Positions 29,323 to 39,449 of a stretch of DNA of 64,000 bases are shown here, one piece after another. How positions within the stretch are numbered: position 1 is the stretch's first letter; each line of letters starts with the position of its first letter. The DNA is from Microbulbifer elongatus (GTDB lineage: Bacteria > Pseudomonadota > Gammaproteobacteria > Pseudomonadales > Cellvibrionaceae), in the NCBI RefSeq assembly GCF_021165935.1, contig NZ_CP088953.1, positions 2,031,501 through 2,095,500 on the forward strand, given 5' to 3'. Position numbers and translations under genes: made by a program. The notes below the pieces were generated by a model. That model did not search any database. It was not told where the DNA came from and saw only the letters and a list, made by a program, of their open reading frames with translations.

Positions 29323-29991
29323 CTACAACCGTTTGCCACTGCGTGGCAGCAGCTCTCCATCCAGCTCGGCGCGGTCTCCCACCATGCGCAGACGGCCCTG
29401 GGCAAACCAGCTGGCCACCATTGGATAGATTTTATGTTCCTGCACCAGCACGCGCTGTGCAAGGGATTCGGCGGTATCGCCGCTCTCGATGGGGACCGCC
29501 GCCTGCAGGATGGGCGGACCACCGTCGAGCTCTTCGGTGACAAAGTGCACGGTGGCGCCGTGTTCCCTGTCGCCGGCATCCAGCGCGCGCTGATGTGTAT
29601 ACAGGCCCTGGTACTTGGGCAACAAAGAGGGATGAATGTTCAACAGGCGCCCACTGAAGTGGCGCACAAAGTCCGGCGTCAGGATGCGCATAAAGCCGGC
29701 GAGGATGACGAGATCCGGCTGGTAGCCATCGATCAGCTTGGCCATGGCCTGGTCGAAGCTGTCGCGATCGCTGAAGTCCCGGTGGCTCAGCACCTCGGTG
29801 GGCACGCCAGCGTTTTGCGCCCGGGTGAGCCCGTAGGCGTCGGCCTTATTACTGATGACCGCTTCCACGGTATAGCCGCTGTCACCGCTGGCGGCGGCGT
29901 CCAGAAAGGTCTGCAGGTTGCTGCCGCTGCCGGAGATCAGCACGACGGCGCGGCAGTTCCCGCTCGGAGTGGGGGTATCGCTAATGGACAT
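29323..29991 (-). CDS. purN: Phosphoribosylglycinamide formyltransferase
   Basis: A 222-residue folate-dependent GAR transformylase of purine synthesis. It has the phosphate-binding SGSGSNLQ near the N-terminus and the formyl-folate/catalytic segments LAGFMRIL and LLNIHPSLLPKYQG, whose Asn-His pair is catalytic, with HGATVHFV...DGGP completing the site. The N-terminus carries ~12 extra polar residues compared with E. coli. It begins 6 bases after purM and is co-transcribed with it. Confidence 0.96.
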   Translation of the reverse strand: MSISDTPTPSGNCRAVVLISGSGSNLQTFLDAAASGDSGYTVEAVISNKADAYGLTRAQNAGVPTEVLSHRDFSDRDSFDQAMAKLIDGYQPDLVILAGFMRILTPDFVRHFSGRLLNIHPSLLPKYQGLYTHQRALDAGDREHGATVHFVTEELDGGPPILQAAVPIESGDTAESLAQRVLVQEHKIYPMVASWFAQGRLRMVGDRAELDGELLPRSGKRL

Positions 29992-29997
29992 CAGGTA

Positions 29998-31056
29998 TTA
30001 CAGACCGGCCAGTTCTACCGCTTCGCCACCGGTGGTGGCTTCGATGCTACCGACGATGAAGGCGTCTTCACCCAGCTCTTTCAGCTTGGCAACGGCCTTG
30101 TCGGCGTCCGCCGCCGGTACACAGATCACCATACCCACCCCGCAGTTAAAGGTGCGGTACATCTCGCGGCCTTCGATATTGCCCGCTTCCTGCAGCCAGC
30201 GGAAAACCGGCGGCAGGTCCCAGCTTTTGGTATCAATGACTGCGCGGGCGTTCTCTGGCAGAACTCGGGGCAGGTTTTCCAGCAGGCCGCCGCCGGTGAT
30301 ATGGCTCAGGGCGTTGACCTGCACTTCCTTCATCAGACCCAGCAGGCTCTTGACGTAGATGCGGGTCGGAGCCATCAGGGATTCGGCCAGCGTCTTGCCT
30401 TCCAGATCCTTGTTCAGGTCGGCGCCGCTGATTTCCAGCACCTTGCGGATCAGGGAGTAGCCGTTGGAATGGGGGCCGGAGGCGCCGAGACCGATCAGTG
30501 TGTCGCCGGTCTGTACCTTGCTGCCGTCAATGATTTCGGATTTTTCCACCACACCTACGCAGAAGCCCGCGAGGTCGTAGTCTTCGCCTTCGTACATGCC
30601 CGGCATTTCCGCGGTCTCACCGCCTACCAGGGCGGCCCCGGCCAGCTCACAGCCTTTGCCGATACCGGTGACCACGTCCGCGGCGATATCGACATTCAGC
30701 TTACCGGTGGCGTAGTAGTCGAGGAAGAACAGGGGCTCGGCGCCGGCAACCACCAGGTCGTTGACGCACATGGCCACCAGGTCGATGCCGATGGTGTCAT
30801 GAATGCCCAGGTCCATGGCCAGGCGCAGTTTGGTGCCGACACCATCGGTGCCGCTGACCAGGACGGGCTCTTTATAGCCGCTCGGCAGTTGGCACAGGGC
30901 GCCGAATCCACCGAGGCCACCCATGACCTCCGGGCGCGTGGTGCGCTTGGCCACATGCTTGATGCGCTCAACCAGGGCGTTGCCCGCGTCGATATCGACA
31001 CCGGCGTCTTTGTAGCTGAGAGAGGGGCTGGAGGAGTTCGGCTTGGAGTCGCTCAT
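29998..31056 (-). CDS. purM: Phosphoribosylformylglycinamidine cyclo-ligase
   Basis: A 352-residue AIR synthetase, closing the imidazole ring in purine biosynthesis with ATP. The family motifs [49 protein letters not shown] and [16 protein letters not shown] are intact. It is the first gene of the purM-purN-DUF3108 unit and divergent from DUF2066-hda. This divergence is conserved in Pseudomonas and relatives. Confidence 0.97.
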   Translation of the reverse strand: MSDSKPNSSSPSLSYKDAGVDIDAGNALVERIKHVAKRTTRPEVMGGLGGFGALCQLPSGYKEPVLVSGTDGVGTKLRLAMDLGIHDTIGIDLVAMCVNDLVVAGAEPLFFLDYYATGKLNVDIAADVVTGIGKGCELAGAALVGGETAEMPGMYEGEDYDLAGFCVGVVEKSEIIDGSKVQTGDTLIGLGASGPHSNGYSLIRKVLEISGADLNKDLEGKTLAESLMAPTRIYVKSLLGLMKEVQVNALSHITGGGLLENLPRVLPENARAVIDTKSWDLPPVFRWLQEAGNIEGREMYRTFNCGVGMVICVPAADADKAVAKLKELGEDAFIVGSIEATTGGEAVELAGL

Positions 31057-31302
31057 GGTTCAACCTGATAAGGGCCTAATTGGAGGGGCGCGTATTCTAG
31101 TAGAAAATTACCTGAATGTGCGAACTGAAGGCTGGGAGAAACAGCCGACACTGATACAATAGCCGGTAATTGACTGTCGGGGACCCGACTCCGGCGCAGG
31201 AACGCACCGTGTAATCCACCGCTGGCGGCCAGAATACCTGGTCGCCAGCGGTTTGGGCGGGCGACTGATACATATAAAGAGGTAATAGGGGACTGAGAGC
31301 CA

Positions 31303-32409
31303 ATGCCATTGACCATAACCCCCCGCGCACTGCTCTGGTTTGTGCTGCTGTTGGCAGCAATGTCGGCGACGCTGTTGGTCTCACCCGCCAGTGCGCGGGT
31401 CATGCCGGATCTGTACGATGTACGGGAAGCGGTCGCCAGCCGCGGCAACACCGACCGCGCTGACGCCACTGCCCGCGGCCTGGAGCGTGTATTCGTGCGG
31501 GTTACCGGTGATCAGAATATCGCCAACAACCCCAAGGTTGCGCCGGTGTTGGCGCAGTCTCAGAAATTTGTGCAGAGCTACCGCTACGACAGTGACGACA
31601 ATCAGCTGTACCTGCAACTGGCTTTTGATCCCCAGGCGGTGAACGATCTGGTCCACAAGCTGCAACTGCCCCTGTGGCCGAATAACCGCCCGGGTACACT
31701 GGTATGGATGGCTGTGGACACCCTGCAATCCGGCCGCGATACCCTGCGCCAGGAAGACTACCCGGAGTTGTTCGGATTACTGGACGGCCTCGCCATGGAG
31801 CGTGGGCTACCGCTCGACTTCCCGGTTATGGATCTGAATGACCAGCGCAATATGCCCCTGGGCAGCCTCTGGGCCCAGGATGAAGGTGCCGCAGAGCGCG
31901 CTGGTGTGCGCTATCGCCCGGATGCGACGCTGATGGGCCGCCTGTTGCAGACCTCTGGTCAGCGCTGGCAGGCAAACTGGCTGCTGATCCACGGTGGCCG
32001 CAGCTATGCCTTCGACGCCAGCGGTACCACCATGGAAGAAGTGGCTCTGCGCGGTGTCAACGAGGCCGCCAACCTGTTGGCAGAGCGTTACGCGGTGCAT
32101 AGCTCCGATACCGGAGTGGCCAGCGCGGTCATGGTGGAGATCTCCGGTATTCGCAGCTTCGCGCACTACTCCCAGGCGACCAAATATCTGCAGGGGCTGG
32201 CGCAGGTCAGCAGCGCTGAGGTGTTGGCAGTGGACGGTGACCGCCTGATGTTGGCGCTTACTTCCAGCACCGAGCTCAAGACCCTGCAGAATGTGCTGGC
32301 ATTGAACCGCAACCTGCAGTTGGCGCGCGATGATGGCTTGGTTGATCTATCCGGCTACCGCGCGCCACTCGGTAGCGCCCAGAATCCGCTGCGCTACAGC
32401 TGGCAGTAA
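31303..32409 (+). CDS. DUF2066 exported protein
   Basis: A 368-residue protein of the DUF2066 family with a signal peptide (LLLAAMSATLLVSPASA). It has a family N-terminus (DLYDVREAVASRGNTDRADATARGLERVFVRVTGD) and a C-terminal region (VMVEISGIRSFAHYSQATKYLQGLAQVSSAEV). No function is established. It lies between purM (divergent, 246 bases away) and hda (3 bases downstream), a very conserved gammaproteobacterial order, so it is co-transcribed with hda. A TGATACAAT extended -10 at 31152-31160 is a possible promoter. Confidence 0.88.
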   Translation: MPLTITPRALLWFVLLLAAMSATLLVSPASARVMPDLYDVREAVASRGNTDRADATARGLERVFVRVTGDQNIANNPKVAPVLAQSQKFVQSYRYDSDDNQLYLQLAFDPQAVNDLVHKLQLPLWPNNRPGTLVWMAVDTLQSGRDTLRQEDYPELFGLLDGLAMERGLPLDFPVMDLNDQRNMPLGSLWAQDEGAAERAGVRYRPDATLMGRLLQTSGQRWQANWLLIHGGRSYAFDASGTTMEEVALRGVNEAANLLAERYAVHSSDTGVASAVMVEISGIRSFAHYSQATKYLQGLAQVSSAEVLAVDGDRLMLALTSSTELKTLQNVLALNRNLQLARDDGLVDLSGYRAPLGSAQNPLRYSWQ

Positions 32410-32412
32410 ACC

Positions 32413-33147
32413 GTGTCTGGTAGTAGCCAATCCGGCGGTGTTCCGCAGCAATTGCCTCTGGGTGTTTCCCTGCGGGACGATGCCACGTTCGCCAATTTTT
32501 TCCAGTCGCCCGATGACGGTAACCGGCAGGTCGTGGGCATGCTGAACGCCTTTGCCTGCGGGCAGAGCCCCGAGCAGGTGGTGTATCTGTGGGGGGAGCC
32601 CGGCAGTGGGGTAACCCACCTGTTACAGTCTGCGTGTCAGGTGGCGGAGGCGAGTGGACGGAGTTTTCAGTACCTACCGCTCTCGGACCTGATCGACAAT
32701 GACCCCGAAGCCATTGTCGAGGGGCTGGAGTGTCTGGATCTGGTGTGCATTGATGATCTGCAACAGATCGAAGGGCGCACCGACTGGCAGACGGCGTTGT
32801 TTCATCTGTACAACCGTCTGCGGGACAGTGGCAAACAACTATTACTGGGCGCGAGGCAGTCTCCACGGAATCTGCCCCTGACCCTGGCCGATCTTAAATC
32901 CCGGCTGCAGTGGGGGCTTACTTTCCAGCTGCATCCGCTGAGCGATAACGACAAGGTTGCCGCGCTGGTGCGTCGCAGCAAGCTGCGGGGGTTCGACCTG
33001 CCCGAAGATGTAGCTTTGTATATTCTTCATCGCGCGCCGCGCAACACCCGTGCGCTGTTCACGTTGCTTGAGCAGCTGGATCGGGCTTCGTTGCAGGCCC
33101 AGCGCAAAATCACCATTCCTTTCGTCAAGCAGGTCCTCAATATCTGA
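32413..33147 (+). CDS. hda: DnaA regulatory inactivator Hda
   Basis: A 244-residue AAA+ protein related to DnaA domain III. With the loaded sliding clamp it triggers ATP hydrolysis by DnaA and so prevents re-initiation. The N-terminus carries the clamp-binding peptide QLPLGV, followed by the AAA+ core: modified Walker A GEPGSGVTHLL, Walker B LVCIDDLQQI, and sensor 2 region APRNTRALFTLLEQLD. GTG is the start. The protein is slightly longer than E. coli Hda at its N-terminus. Confidence 0.93.
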   Translation: MSGSSQSGGVPQQLPLGVSLRDDATFANFFQSPDDGNRQVVGMLNAFACGQSPEQVVYLWGEPGSGVTHLLQSACQVAEASGRSFQYLPLSDLIDNDPEAIVEGLECLDLVCIDDLQQIEGRTDWQTALFHLYNRLRDSGKQLLLGARQSPRNLPLTLADLKSRLQWGLTFQLHPLSDNDKVAALVRRSKLRGFDLPEDVALYILHRAPRNTRALFTLLEQLDRASLQAQRKITIPFVKQVLNI

Positions 33148-33241
33148 GGTGCTGCGATTCTGGCATTTCCTTCTACACTCAGTGGGATAGTGTAATTTCT
33201 AGCGCCACCAGCGCAGTTGGTGGCCTGATGGAGGTGCCCGC

Positions 33242-33769
33242 ATGTCCCGAACACTCAAATCAATCGCCTTTGTTGCGCTGTGCAGTAGCCTGGTATTGCC
33301 CGCAGCAGCGGATACGGTGGTGACGGTGCTGAAGCTCAATAAAGAAGGCGTCGGCACCAAGCTGGGCACCGTGTCCGTTACCGAGACGGCGTACGGCCTG
33401 GTATTTACCCCGAATCTCAATGGGCTGCCGAAAGGGTTGCACGGTTTCCACCTGCACGAACATGGTAGCTGTGAGCCGGCCGAGAAAAAGGGCAAGATGG
33501 TGCCGGGCCTGGCGGCCGGGAGCCATTATGACCCGCATAATACCGGCAAGCACGGTATGCCCTGGGGCGATGGCCACCTGGGGGATCTGCCCGCACTCTA
33601 CGTGGACCGCGGTGGCAAAGCGGTGACACCGGTGCTCGCTCCGCGTCTGAAAAAGTCAGACCTGAAAGGGCGTGCACTGATGATCCACGCCGGTGGTGAT
33701 AACTATTCGGATCAGCCGAAACCGCTAGGTGGCGGCGGCGCGCGTATTGCTTGTGGCGTTATCCAGTGA
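33242..33769 (+). CDS. sodC: Superoxide dismutase [Cu-Zn], periplasmic
   Basis: A 175-residue secreted enzyme: signal peptide ending PAAAD, copper ligands in [11 protein letters not shown], the zinc subloop [22 protein letters not shown], and the distal copper His in MIHAGGDN. It converts superoxide to peroxide in the periplasm. Its last 45 bases overlap, tail to tail, the end of the minus-strand catalase-like gene, an arrangement that would let the two transcripts pair. Confidence 0.96.
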   Translation: MSRTLKSIAFVALCSSLVLPAAADTVVTVLKLNKEGVGTKLGTVSVTETAYGLVFTPNLNGLPKGLHGFHLHEHGSCEPAEKKGKMVPGLAAGSHYDPHNTGKHGMPWGDGHLGDLPALYVDRGGKAVTPVLAPRLKKSDLKGRALMIHAGGDNYSDQPKPLGGGGARIACGVIQ

Positions 33770-35128
33770 GCGACGGCCGGTGTTGTAACCATCGCACTGG
33801 CTGCTGACCGCACTTCCGTCTCGTGGGCGAAAATGCCCATCGAAACAGCGTGGCAGTGGCCAGCGCGGTTTGCGGAGTTTGAGCCCCTGTGTATCGGAAC
33901 AGGGAACTTTTGCCCCGGGAATACACCAGTTATCGGGTTCCTGATATGTGGCGGCGTTCTTGCGGTGGCGAAAATCCGACACTGCGTGATACACGAGACG
34001 CCGGGCCCGGTTCAGGCTGCCAAGGGGCTCCCATTCTCCCACCCCACGCCAGGGGTTCATGGAAAGATTCTCGCAAAAGTTCCGCTGCGCCCTGCCGGTA
34101 AACTCCTGTGGCGGGATATGTATGCGCGCGATGGGAATAAACGGCGACCTGGACTCTTTCCAGATCACAGTGCCGTCATCCAGGGGCATTTCCTGACCGG
34201 TCGCACCGGACAGCCGTGGCTGCACCATAAAGTCAAAACAGGCACTGGCAGACGTGAGCGTTTCGCTCATCTGCCGGGTGAGATAGTTTTCCCCGCGCTG
34301 TCTGTTGGCTCGCGCCCGGGAAAAGTCACTACCGGCGCAGGGACGTGTGGAGAATTTGATGGGTGTTTCCCCCAGCCGATAGGGCAGCATGGAAAAGTAT
34401 TGCTCTGCCAGCGGGGTATCGATGGTGGAGGATACGGTCTGATACGCCCGCCACATTTCCTTTACCCGCAGGCGCGGCGGCCACAGGCTGAAAAACCAGC
34501 CGCGGCGATCCAGCTGCGCCAGGTGCTGCATATTCTCGGCGTAATCAAAGATATTGCGATGAAAAAACGCCGGGGTATTGGTCATGATGAAGTCCTGGTT
34601 CGCAGCGGCGCCCTGGGGTAACTCGGCAGCGATGGGTGTGCCGCCGGATTTCATTACCTTGATCGCCATACCCCGGGCGTCCCCCTGGCTGTCTGGCTGA
34701 ACCTGCATATCGCCGTTAGAAAAACGGATCCAGGCCCGGTAACTGCGCCCGGGTTCGGAAAAAATGGAATGCTGAAAGCGCGGCGGAATATCTCCGTTAA
34801 TTTCAAATTCCGCGCGCAGGCAGCCGGTTGCCTTGGCGTGGGCGTCTCGACGGTAGTGGTTACCGTATCTGGGGCTGTTCAAGGAATGGGCGGCAGCAGA
34901 GATTTTGCGCGCCGATTGAATCGCGGATGCAATCGCAGTCTGCTCCGCTTCGGACAGTTCCATGCCAAGCATATCCAGAGTGTGGGGCGCCACGGCGGGG
35001 GAGGCATTGGGGTTTGGATTGATTCTGTCCGGATTGGGCAATGCCTGGTCGACGGCGGGTGGCTCTTGCGCTGCACTACCGAGTGTCCAGAGCGCAGTGG
35101 CGGTCGCCAGCAGAATGCGTGCTTTCAC
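33725..35128 (-). CDS. Exported catalase-family (SrpA-like) heme protein
   Basis: A 467-residue protein with a signal peptide ([17 protein letters not shown]). It resembles the short catalase-fold family: [13 protein letters not shown] around the putative distal His, [34 protein letters not shown] around the Asn, and a C-terminal [14 protein letters not shown]. Full catalase length is not reached, so peroxidase or another heme activity is as likely as true catalase. GTG 35128 is the start, with GGGGAGG ~8 nt upstream; it overlaps the TGA of the di-heme cytochrome gene (GTGA), so the two are translationally coupled. Confidence 0.82.
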   Translation of the reverse strand: MKARILLATATALWTLGSAAQEPPAVDQALPNPDRINPNPNASPAVAPHTLDMLGMELSEAEQTAIASAIQSARKISAAAHSLNSPRYGNHYRRDAHAKATGCLRAEFEINGDIPPRFQHSIFSEPGRSYRAWIRFSNGDMQVQPDSQGDARGMAIKVMKSGGTPIAAELPQGAAANQDFIMTNTPAFFHRNIFDYAENMQHLAQLDRRGWFFSLWPPRLRVKEMWRAYQTVSSTIDTPLAEQYFSMLPYRLGETPIKFSTRPCAGSDFSRARANRQRGENYLTRQMSETLTSASACFDFMVQPRLSGATGQEMPLDDGTVIWKESRSPFIPIARIHIPPQEFTGRAQRNFCENLSMNPWRGVGEWEPLGSLNRARRLVYHAVSDFRHRKNAATYQEPDNWCIPGAKVPCSDTQGLKLRKPRWPLPRCFDGHFRPRDGSAVSSQCDGYNTGRRSLDNATSNTRAAAT

Positions 35129-37158
35129 GGTGCGGCCTCCCCGTGAATCTGCTGGCTCGCCAGCTGCGGAACACGAGTGTGGCGGTACGGCGCACAGGCC
35201 TGCTCTCCGATGGCACTTGCGGGCGGCTCTGGGTATTGCGCCCAGTTTTGTGGGTCCCCGCCCAGGCGTTCGGCGTAATCCGGGTTGCCCATCACCTTCA
35301 GGTACTCGATCAGTGCCAGGCGTTCGTGCTCTTTCAGGCGCCGGCCGATACGTCCGGGTTGATCGCTGTCGGTAAACAGATGGCCGCTGTTGCTGTTGCC
35401 GGTTTTCCGGGTGTCGAAAGCAAAACTGCCGGGACGCATATCGGTGATATAGCCGAGCTTGTGTGGGTTGTACTCCCGGTGCCCGACCCCAAATCGCACC
35501 GGGCGCGCTTCCTTGGGAGAAAGCAGGTCGTAAATGGTGGGGACGGATCCATTGTGCAGAAAGGGGGGGGTGGCCCATACCCCATGCAGAGGGCGCGCTT
35601 TGTAGGCCGCCTTGTTGGCGATTCGGAAGGGCACATTCAAGCCGTCGTAGTCGGCGATTGCGTTGCCGTCACTGGAAATATCGCGATTTTTGTAAAGCAC
35701 CGGCACCAGCCTGTTGATCAGCAGCTGCAAACCGTCTCCCGCGTTGACCCGGCGTGTTTCAGCATCCTCAGGGTCTGCCGGATTGCGTGCAACCAGGGGC
35801 CCCGGGTCGAACCTATGTTCGATAAAATTCGTTGCCGCGGTGGGGTCGGTGCCGATGACGCTGATATCGATCCAGGGAACCGCCCAGATGGATTCCCGCC
35901 AGTCCTGGCGTACCGGGCGATTGTCAGCGTCGTAGTCGATCTGGCCGGACATGTCCCATTGCCAATTGACGTCTCGCTGGTTGGCCGGGTTATCCCCGGG
36001 TCCTGCGGCCAGCGTCCATTGGTAGGGTTCTGCGATGTGTGGGCCGTGACAGTGGGCGCACTGGTCGGCAAACAGATCTTTTCCCTGGCGGGCGCGGGTG
36101 ATGTCAACTTCCCCCAGCACATCTTCCGGCCACTTCGGCGGTCGCAGCTTGCGCAGAGTGGTTTCAACGCACTGCATACCTTCCACGTCGATAGTGGACT
36201 GACCGAACTCCCCTTCCGGCAACAGCTCGCCGTTCTCGTCGATCAATTTTACCGGCGCCATCACGCCCAGTGCTTCACCGACATTGCGGGCCATGGCCTG
36301 GTTGGTAAATCCAGTGTACTGCACCCAGTCAAAACGCCAGATATCCCACAGGAAAGGGTAGCTGACCGGGGCATTGGCTTTTTTGTAGTTCTCTTCGATA
36401 CCCAGGTTGTAACCGAATACGACATTGCCGATCCGGCCTACCGCGTCCGTGCGGCCACGACCTTCTGCAACCGGGAAGTTCTTGTCCCGCCCCGGCCCTT
36501 TGGCAAACTCGAAAAAGCGGTTGCGGAAGGCGGAAAAGTCCCGCTTCAACCGGGTGCGCGCTTCCGGATCGTCACCGGCAACCTCTTTGACGAAGCGGTT
36601 CCATTTCAGCAGGTTGACCTGCATTTCAGCGGTGGTGGCTCCGAGAGAGTGAATAAACTCACCAAAGTCACTGGTGGACATACCGTGAATGGCCTGGCCG
36701 CCGTCAATACGCAATGCGGTACCCCGATAATGCAGTTCGCCGGTATGGCACAGGGCACAGCCCAGGTCGAGGCGCTGAGAGCCGTCCTCGGGGTTCAGGT
36801 GGCTCCCCATACCCACCGGGTAGACCGCACCGGCAGTGGATTTGGGGCTATATGTGGGGTCGATGATGAACCCCCAACCGCGCATGTTTTCAGGGCTTGC
36901 GAGTTTCTCTCGGGAAAAAGGCAGTTCCAGTGCCTGCAGCCAGGCGAAATGAAGCCCCTGCAGCTCGGTACCCTGGGGGGTATTGTAAAAAAGCTGACGA
37001 TCTTCATCGGTCCAGCCCTGGTCCAGATAGCGGATTTCGGTGATCGCTTCGCTGGTGATATTGGGTTCGAAGAGCTTCTGGGCGAGCGTGCAGCCGGTCA
37101 GGATCAGGCCGCCGCCGGCCAGTAACCACAGCGGAAATTTGAAAAGCCGAAATTCCAT
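35125..37158 (-). CDS. Di-heme cytochrome c lipoprotein, cytochrome-c-peroxidase-like
   Basis: A 677-residue lipoprotein (signal ending LILTGC) with two c-type heme sites, CALCH (~135) and CAHCH (~380), and a third conserved region ATPPFLHNGSVPTIYDLL. That combination is typical of the large 'di-heme cytochrome c peroxidase/RoxA-like' families. It probably oxidises a substrate or passes electrons at the outer or inner membrane. It is translationally coupled to the catalase-family gene downstream. The two together suggest an exported peroxide or oxygen-chemistry unit; RoxA-type oxygenases of polymers are an alternative. Confidence 0.8.
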   Translation of the reverse strand: MEFRLFKFPLWLLAGGGLILTGCTLAQKLFEPNITSEAITEIRYLDQGWTDEDRQLFYNTPQGTELQGLHFAWLQALELPFSREKLASPENMRGWGFIIDPTYSPKSTAGAVYPVGMGSHLNPEDGSQRLDLGCALCHTGELHYRGTALRIDGGQAIHGMSTSDFGEFIHSLGATTAEMQVNLLKWNRFVKEVAGDDPEARTRLKRDFSAFRNRFFEFAKGPGRDKNFPVAEGRGRTDAVGRIGNVVFGYNLGIEENYKKANAPVSYPFLWDIWRFDWVQYTGFTNQAMARNVGEALGVMAPVKLIDENGELLPEGEFGQSTIDVEGMQCVETTLRKLRPPKWPEDVLGEVDITRARQGKDLFADQCAHCHGPHIAEPYQWTLAAGPGDNPANQRDVNWQWDMSGQIDYDADNRPVRQDWRESIWAVPWIDISVIGTDPTAATNFIEHRFDPGPLVARNPADPEDAETRRVNAGDGLQLLINRLVPVLYKNRDISSDGNAIADYDGLNVPFRIANKAAYKARPLHGVWATPPFLHNGSVPTIYDLLSPKEARPVRFGVGHREYNPHKLGYITDMRPGSFAFDTRKTGNSNSGHLFTDSDQPGRIGRRLKEHERLALIEYLKVMGNPDYAERLGGDPQNWAQYPEPPASAIGEQACAPYRHTRVPQLASQQIHGEAAP

Positions 37159-37254
37159 TTACGTATTCCATTTCAATTCAGTTTTTGTTGTTATCGCCAG
37201 CGGGCGCGGCACTATTGTAAATAGCGCCCAGTGAATTAAAAGAGCACCCAAAAG

Positions 37255-37284
37255 AAAAGCCGAGACGTTTCCGTCCCGGCTTTT
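37255..37284 (-). terminator. Intrinsic terminator after the first DUF885 gene
   Basis: On the minus strand a 9-bp stem with one mismatch (GCCGGGACGG side) and a 4-nt loop is followed by TTTTC. Confidence 0.78.
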
Positions 37285-37318
37285 CAACGTTTGAGGTTTC
37301 TTATTCCCCGAGCGGGTA

Positions 37319-39205
37319 TCAGTTGCCTTTCTTTTCCGCCACCCAGTTGTTGACCAGTTCTTCCAGTACATCCAGTGGCACGGCGCCATTTGCCAGTACC
37401 ACATCGTGGAATTCGCGGATATCGAATGCGTCGCCCAGTGCCTGTCTGGCATTCTCGCGCAGTTCGACAATCTTCATCATGCCGATCTTGTAGGCGGTGG
37501 CCTGTCCTGGCATCACGATATAGCGTTCAATGGCTTTGACCACATCGCCATGGGGGTTGGGGCTGTTTTCTGCCAGCCAGTCGATGGTCTCTTCCCGCGT
37601 CCACTTTTTACTGTGCATACCGGTGTCTACCACCAATCGGCAGGCGCGCCACAGTTCCATGGCGAGTCGGCCAAAGTCGGAATAGGGATCCTGGTAGAAA
37701 CCGATCTCTTTGGGCACCAACTCAGAGTAGAGTCCCCAGCCTTCCGTATAGGCAGTGTAACCACCGAATTTGCGGAAGCTGGGTACATTTTCCAGTTCCT
37801 GCATGATGGACAGCTGCATATGGTGACCGGGAATGCCTTCGTGATAGGCCAGAGCCTCCATCTGGTACACCGGCATACTGCTCATTTTGTACAGGTTGGC
37901 ATAGTAGATACCCGGGCGTGATCCGTCCGGGGCCGGGCGCTGGTAAAAGGCTTTACCCGCGGATTTCTCGCGGAAAGGCTCTACTGCTTTTACCACCAGA
38001 TCGGCTTTCGGCTTGGTGATGAACAGTTCGTCGAGGCGGCCTTTCATGGTGTCGATCAGCGCAGTGGCTTCTTTCAGGTAGCGCTGCTTGCCTTCCTCGG
38101 TTTCCGGATAGTAGAAGCGCTCATCGGTGCGCATGAATTCAAAGAATTCCTGCAGATCCCCGTCAAACTCCACCTGCTTCATGATTTCACGCATTTCGTT
38201 GTGAATGCGCTCCACTTCTTCGAGGCCTTTCTGGTGGATTTCCTCGGCGGTCATGTCGGTGGTGGTGTAGACGTTGAGGCGGTGCTGGTAGAAGTCATCG
38301 CCATCTGGCAGTTTCCAGGCGCCGTCATCGGTGGTGGCTTTTTTCTCCAGTTCACCCAGGTAGTCGATCAAATTTTCATACGCGGGCTTGACACTTTCCA
38401 GCATGGCCGTTTTGGCCTGCTCGATCAGCGCGGACTTTTCTTCGTCGCTGATTTCCAGCTTATCCACCTTGCCCTTGAAGTCGGCGTACAGGGTGCTGTC
38501 TTTACCATCGTCATAGGGCGCGCCAGTAATCAGGTTTTTGCCGTCGCTGATAACGTAGGGGAACACAAACTTGGGCACGACGACGCCCTTGTCCGCGCGC
38601 TCTTTCAGGTTTTCAACCAGCTGATCAAAATACGCAGGTAAGCCGTTCAGGCGAGAGATATAGGCTTCCGCATCGGATACGTCGTCTACCCGGTGCTGAT
38701 TGATCAGCAGCGAAGCGACACTGGTATGGGCGGCATACATCTGATTGACGGGGTAGGTGTGCAAGCGCCACTTCCAGCTTTCAATGTCCTGCTCGAGCTT
38801 GCGCTTGGCCAGTTCCAGCGATAGCCGGGTAGCTTCGTCGAGTTGAGCCGGGTCAATTTTTTTCAGTGTCTCGAGCTGTCGCTTGTTGATCTCGTGGGTT
38901 TCTTTTTCAAAGCGGGGAGAGATATCGTCCCATTTACCGTAGTCCTCTTTAATCCCCAGAAAAGTTTTGAATTCGGGGCTGCGGTTGACGTGAGTCTGAA
39001 ACTGTTGCTCGAACAACTCGTTGGTTTTCGCAATCACGTCCGGATCACCCGCTGCTCCGCTGACACTGGCCTGGTCTGTAGTCGGCGCTGCTTCGGAGGT
39101 TGCGGTTGGGGTGGCGTCCGTCTGTTCAGTGGTTTGCTTCTGGTCACAACCTGATAGGGCGAGCGCGCTTATGGCGGCTGCCAGCAGAGTCAACTTGAGC
39201 TTCAT
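37319..39205 (-). CDS. DUF885 lipoprotein, putative zinc carboxypeptidase (copy 1)
   Basis: A 628-residue DUF885 protein with a lipoprotein signal (LALSGC) and a Thr/Ala-rich linker. Its zinc motif HEGIPGHHMQL, with the downstream YTEGWGLYSE helix supplying a third ligand, is the M32-like gluzincin arrangement of the family. It is thought to act on peptides in the periplasm, but substrates are unknown. The C-terminal ending (FDIREFHDVVLANGAVPLDVLEE) is the family's. A second member lies at 49704-51560 in the same orientation but is clearly diverged. Confidence 0.87.
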   Translation of the reverse strand: MKLKLTLLAAAISALALSGCDQKQTTEQTDATPTATSEAAPTTDQASVSGAAGDPDVIAKTNELFEQQFQTHVNRSPEFKTFLGIKEDYGKWDDISPRFEKETHEINKRQLETLKKIDPAQLDEATRLSLELAKRKLEQDIESWKWRLHTYPVNQMYAAHTSVASLLINQHRVDDVSDAEAYISRLNGLPAYFDQLVENLKERADKGVVVPKFVFPYVISDGKNLITGAPYDDGKDSTLYADFKGKVDKLEISDEEKSALIEQAKTAMLESVKPAYENLIDYLGELEKKATTDDGAWKLPDGDDFYQHRLNVYTTTDMTAEEIHQKGLEEVERIHNEMREIMKQVEFDGDLQEFFEFMRTDERFYYPETEEGKQRYLKEATALIDTMKGRLDELFITKPKADLVVKAVEPFREKSAGKAFYQRPAPDGSRPGIYYANLYKMSSMPVYQMEALAYHEGIPGHHMQLSIMQELENVPSFRKFGGYTAYTEGWGLYSELVPKEIGFYQDPYSDFGRLAMELWRACRLVVDTGMHSKKWTREETIDWLAENSPNPHGDVVKAIERYIVMPGQATAYKIGMMKIVELRENARQALGDAFDIREFHDVVLANGAVPLDVLEELVNNWVAEKKGN

Positions 39206-39396
39206 GGTGTTATCTCAGTGTCAGTGAATGGAAATGTATTTTCGGTCCAGAGTTGTAACCAGAAGCGGGGAGAGTTGCAAATTTTATGGCGGGCTGGTCA
39301 TTTTTTCGGCGCATGCCCGTGGTCGGGCAAGGGGTTGCGTGGTCATTGTGGTCGCAGACAGCCAGCAGGGGAGCAGCGCACTGACGGGGGCGGGCA

Positions 39397-39423
39397 CAAA
39401 AAAGCGGGCCCTAGGCCCGCTTT
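39397..39423 (-). terminator. Intrinsic terminator after sodB
   Basis: On the minus strand a perfect 7-bp stem (GCGGGCC/GGCCCGC) with a 3-nt loop is followed by seven T/G-T residues (TTTTTTG). Confidence 0.9.
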
Positions 39424-39449
39424 CGGTCTCACTGAGTTGCGGTCAGTGA

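Noticed and set aside
29293-31068. A 591-codon open frame on the + strand opposite purN and purM
   Set aside because: It is antisense to two clear purine genes. GC-rich codon use leaves the opposite frame open, and the protein shows no family motif.
35041-37125. A 694-codon + strand frame opposite the di-heme cytochrome
   Set aside because: Shadow of the real gene with its two heme motifs; the translated product has no recognisable domain.
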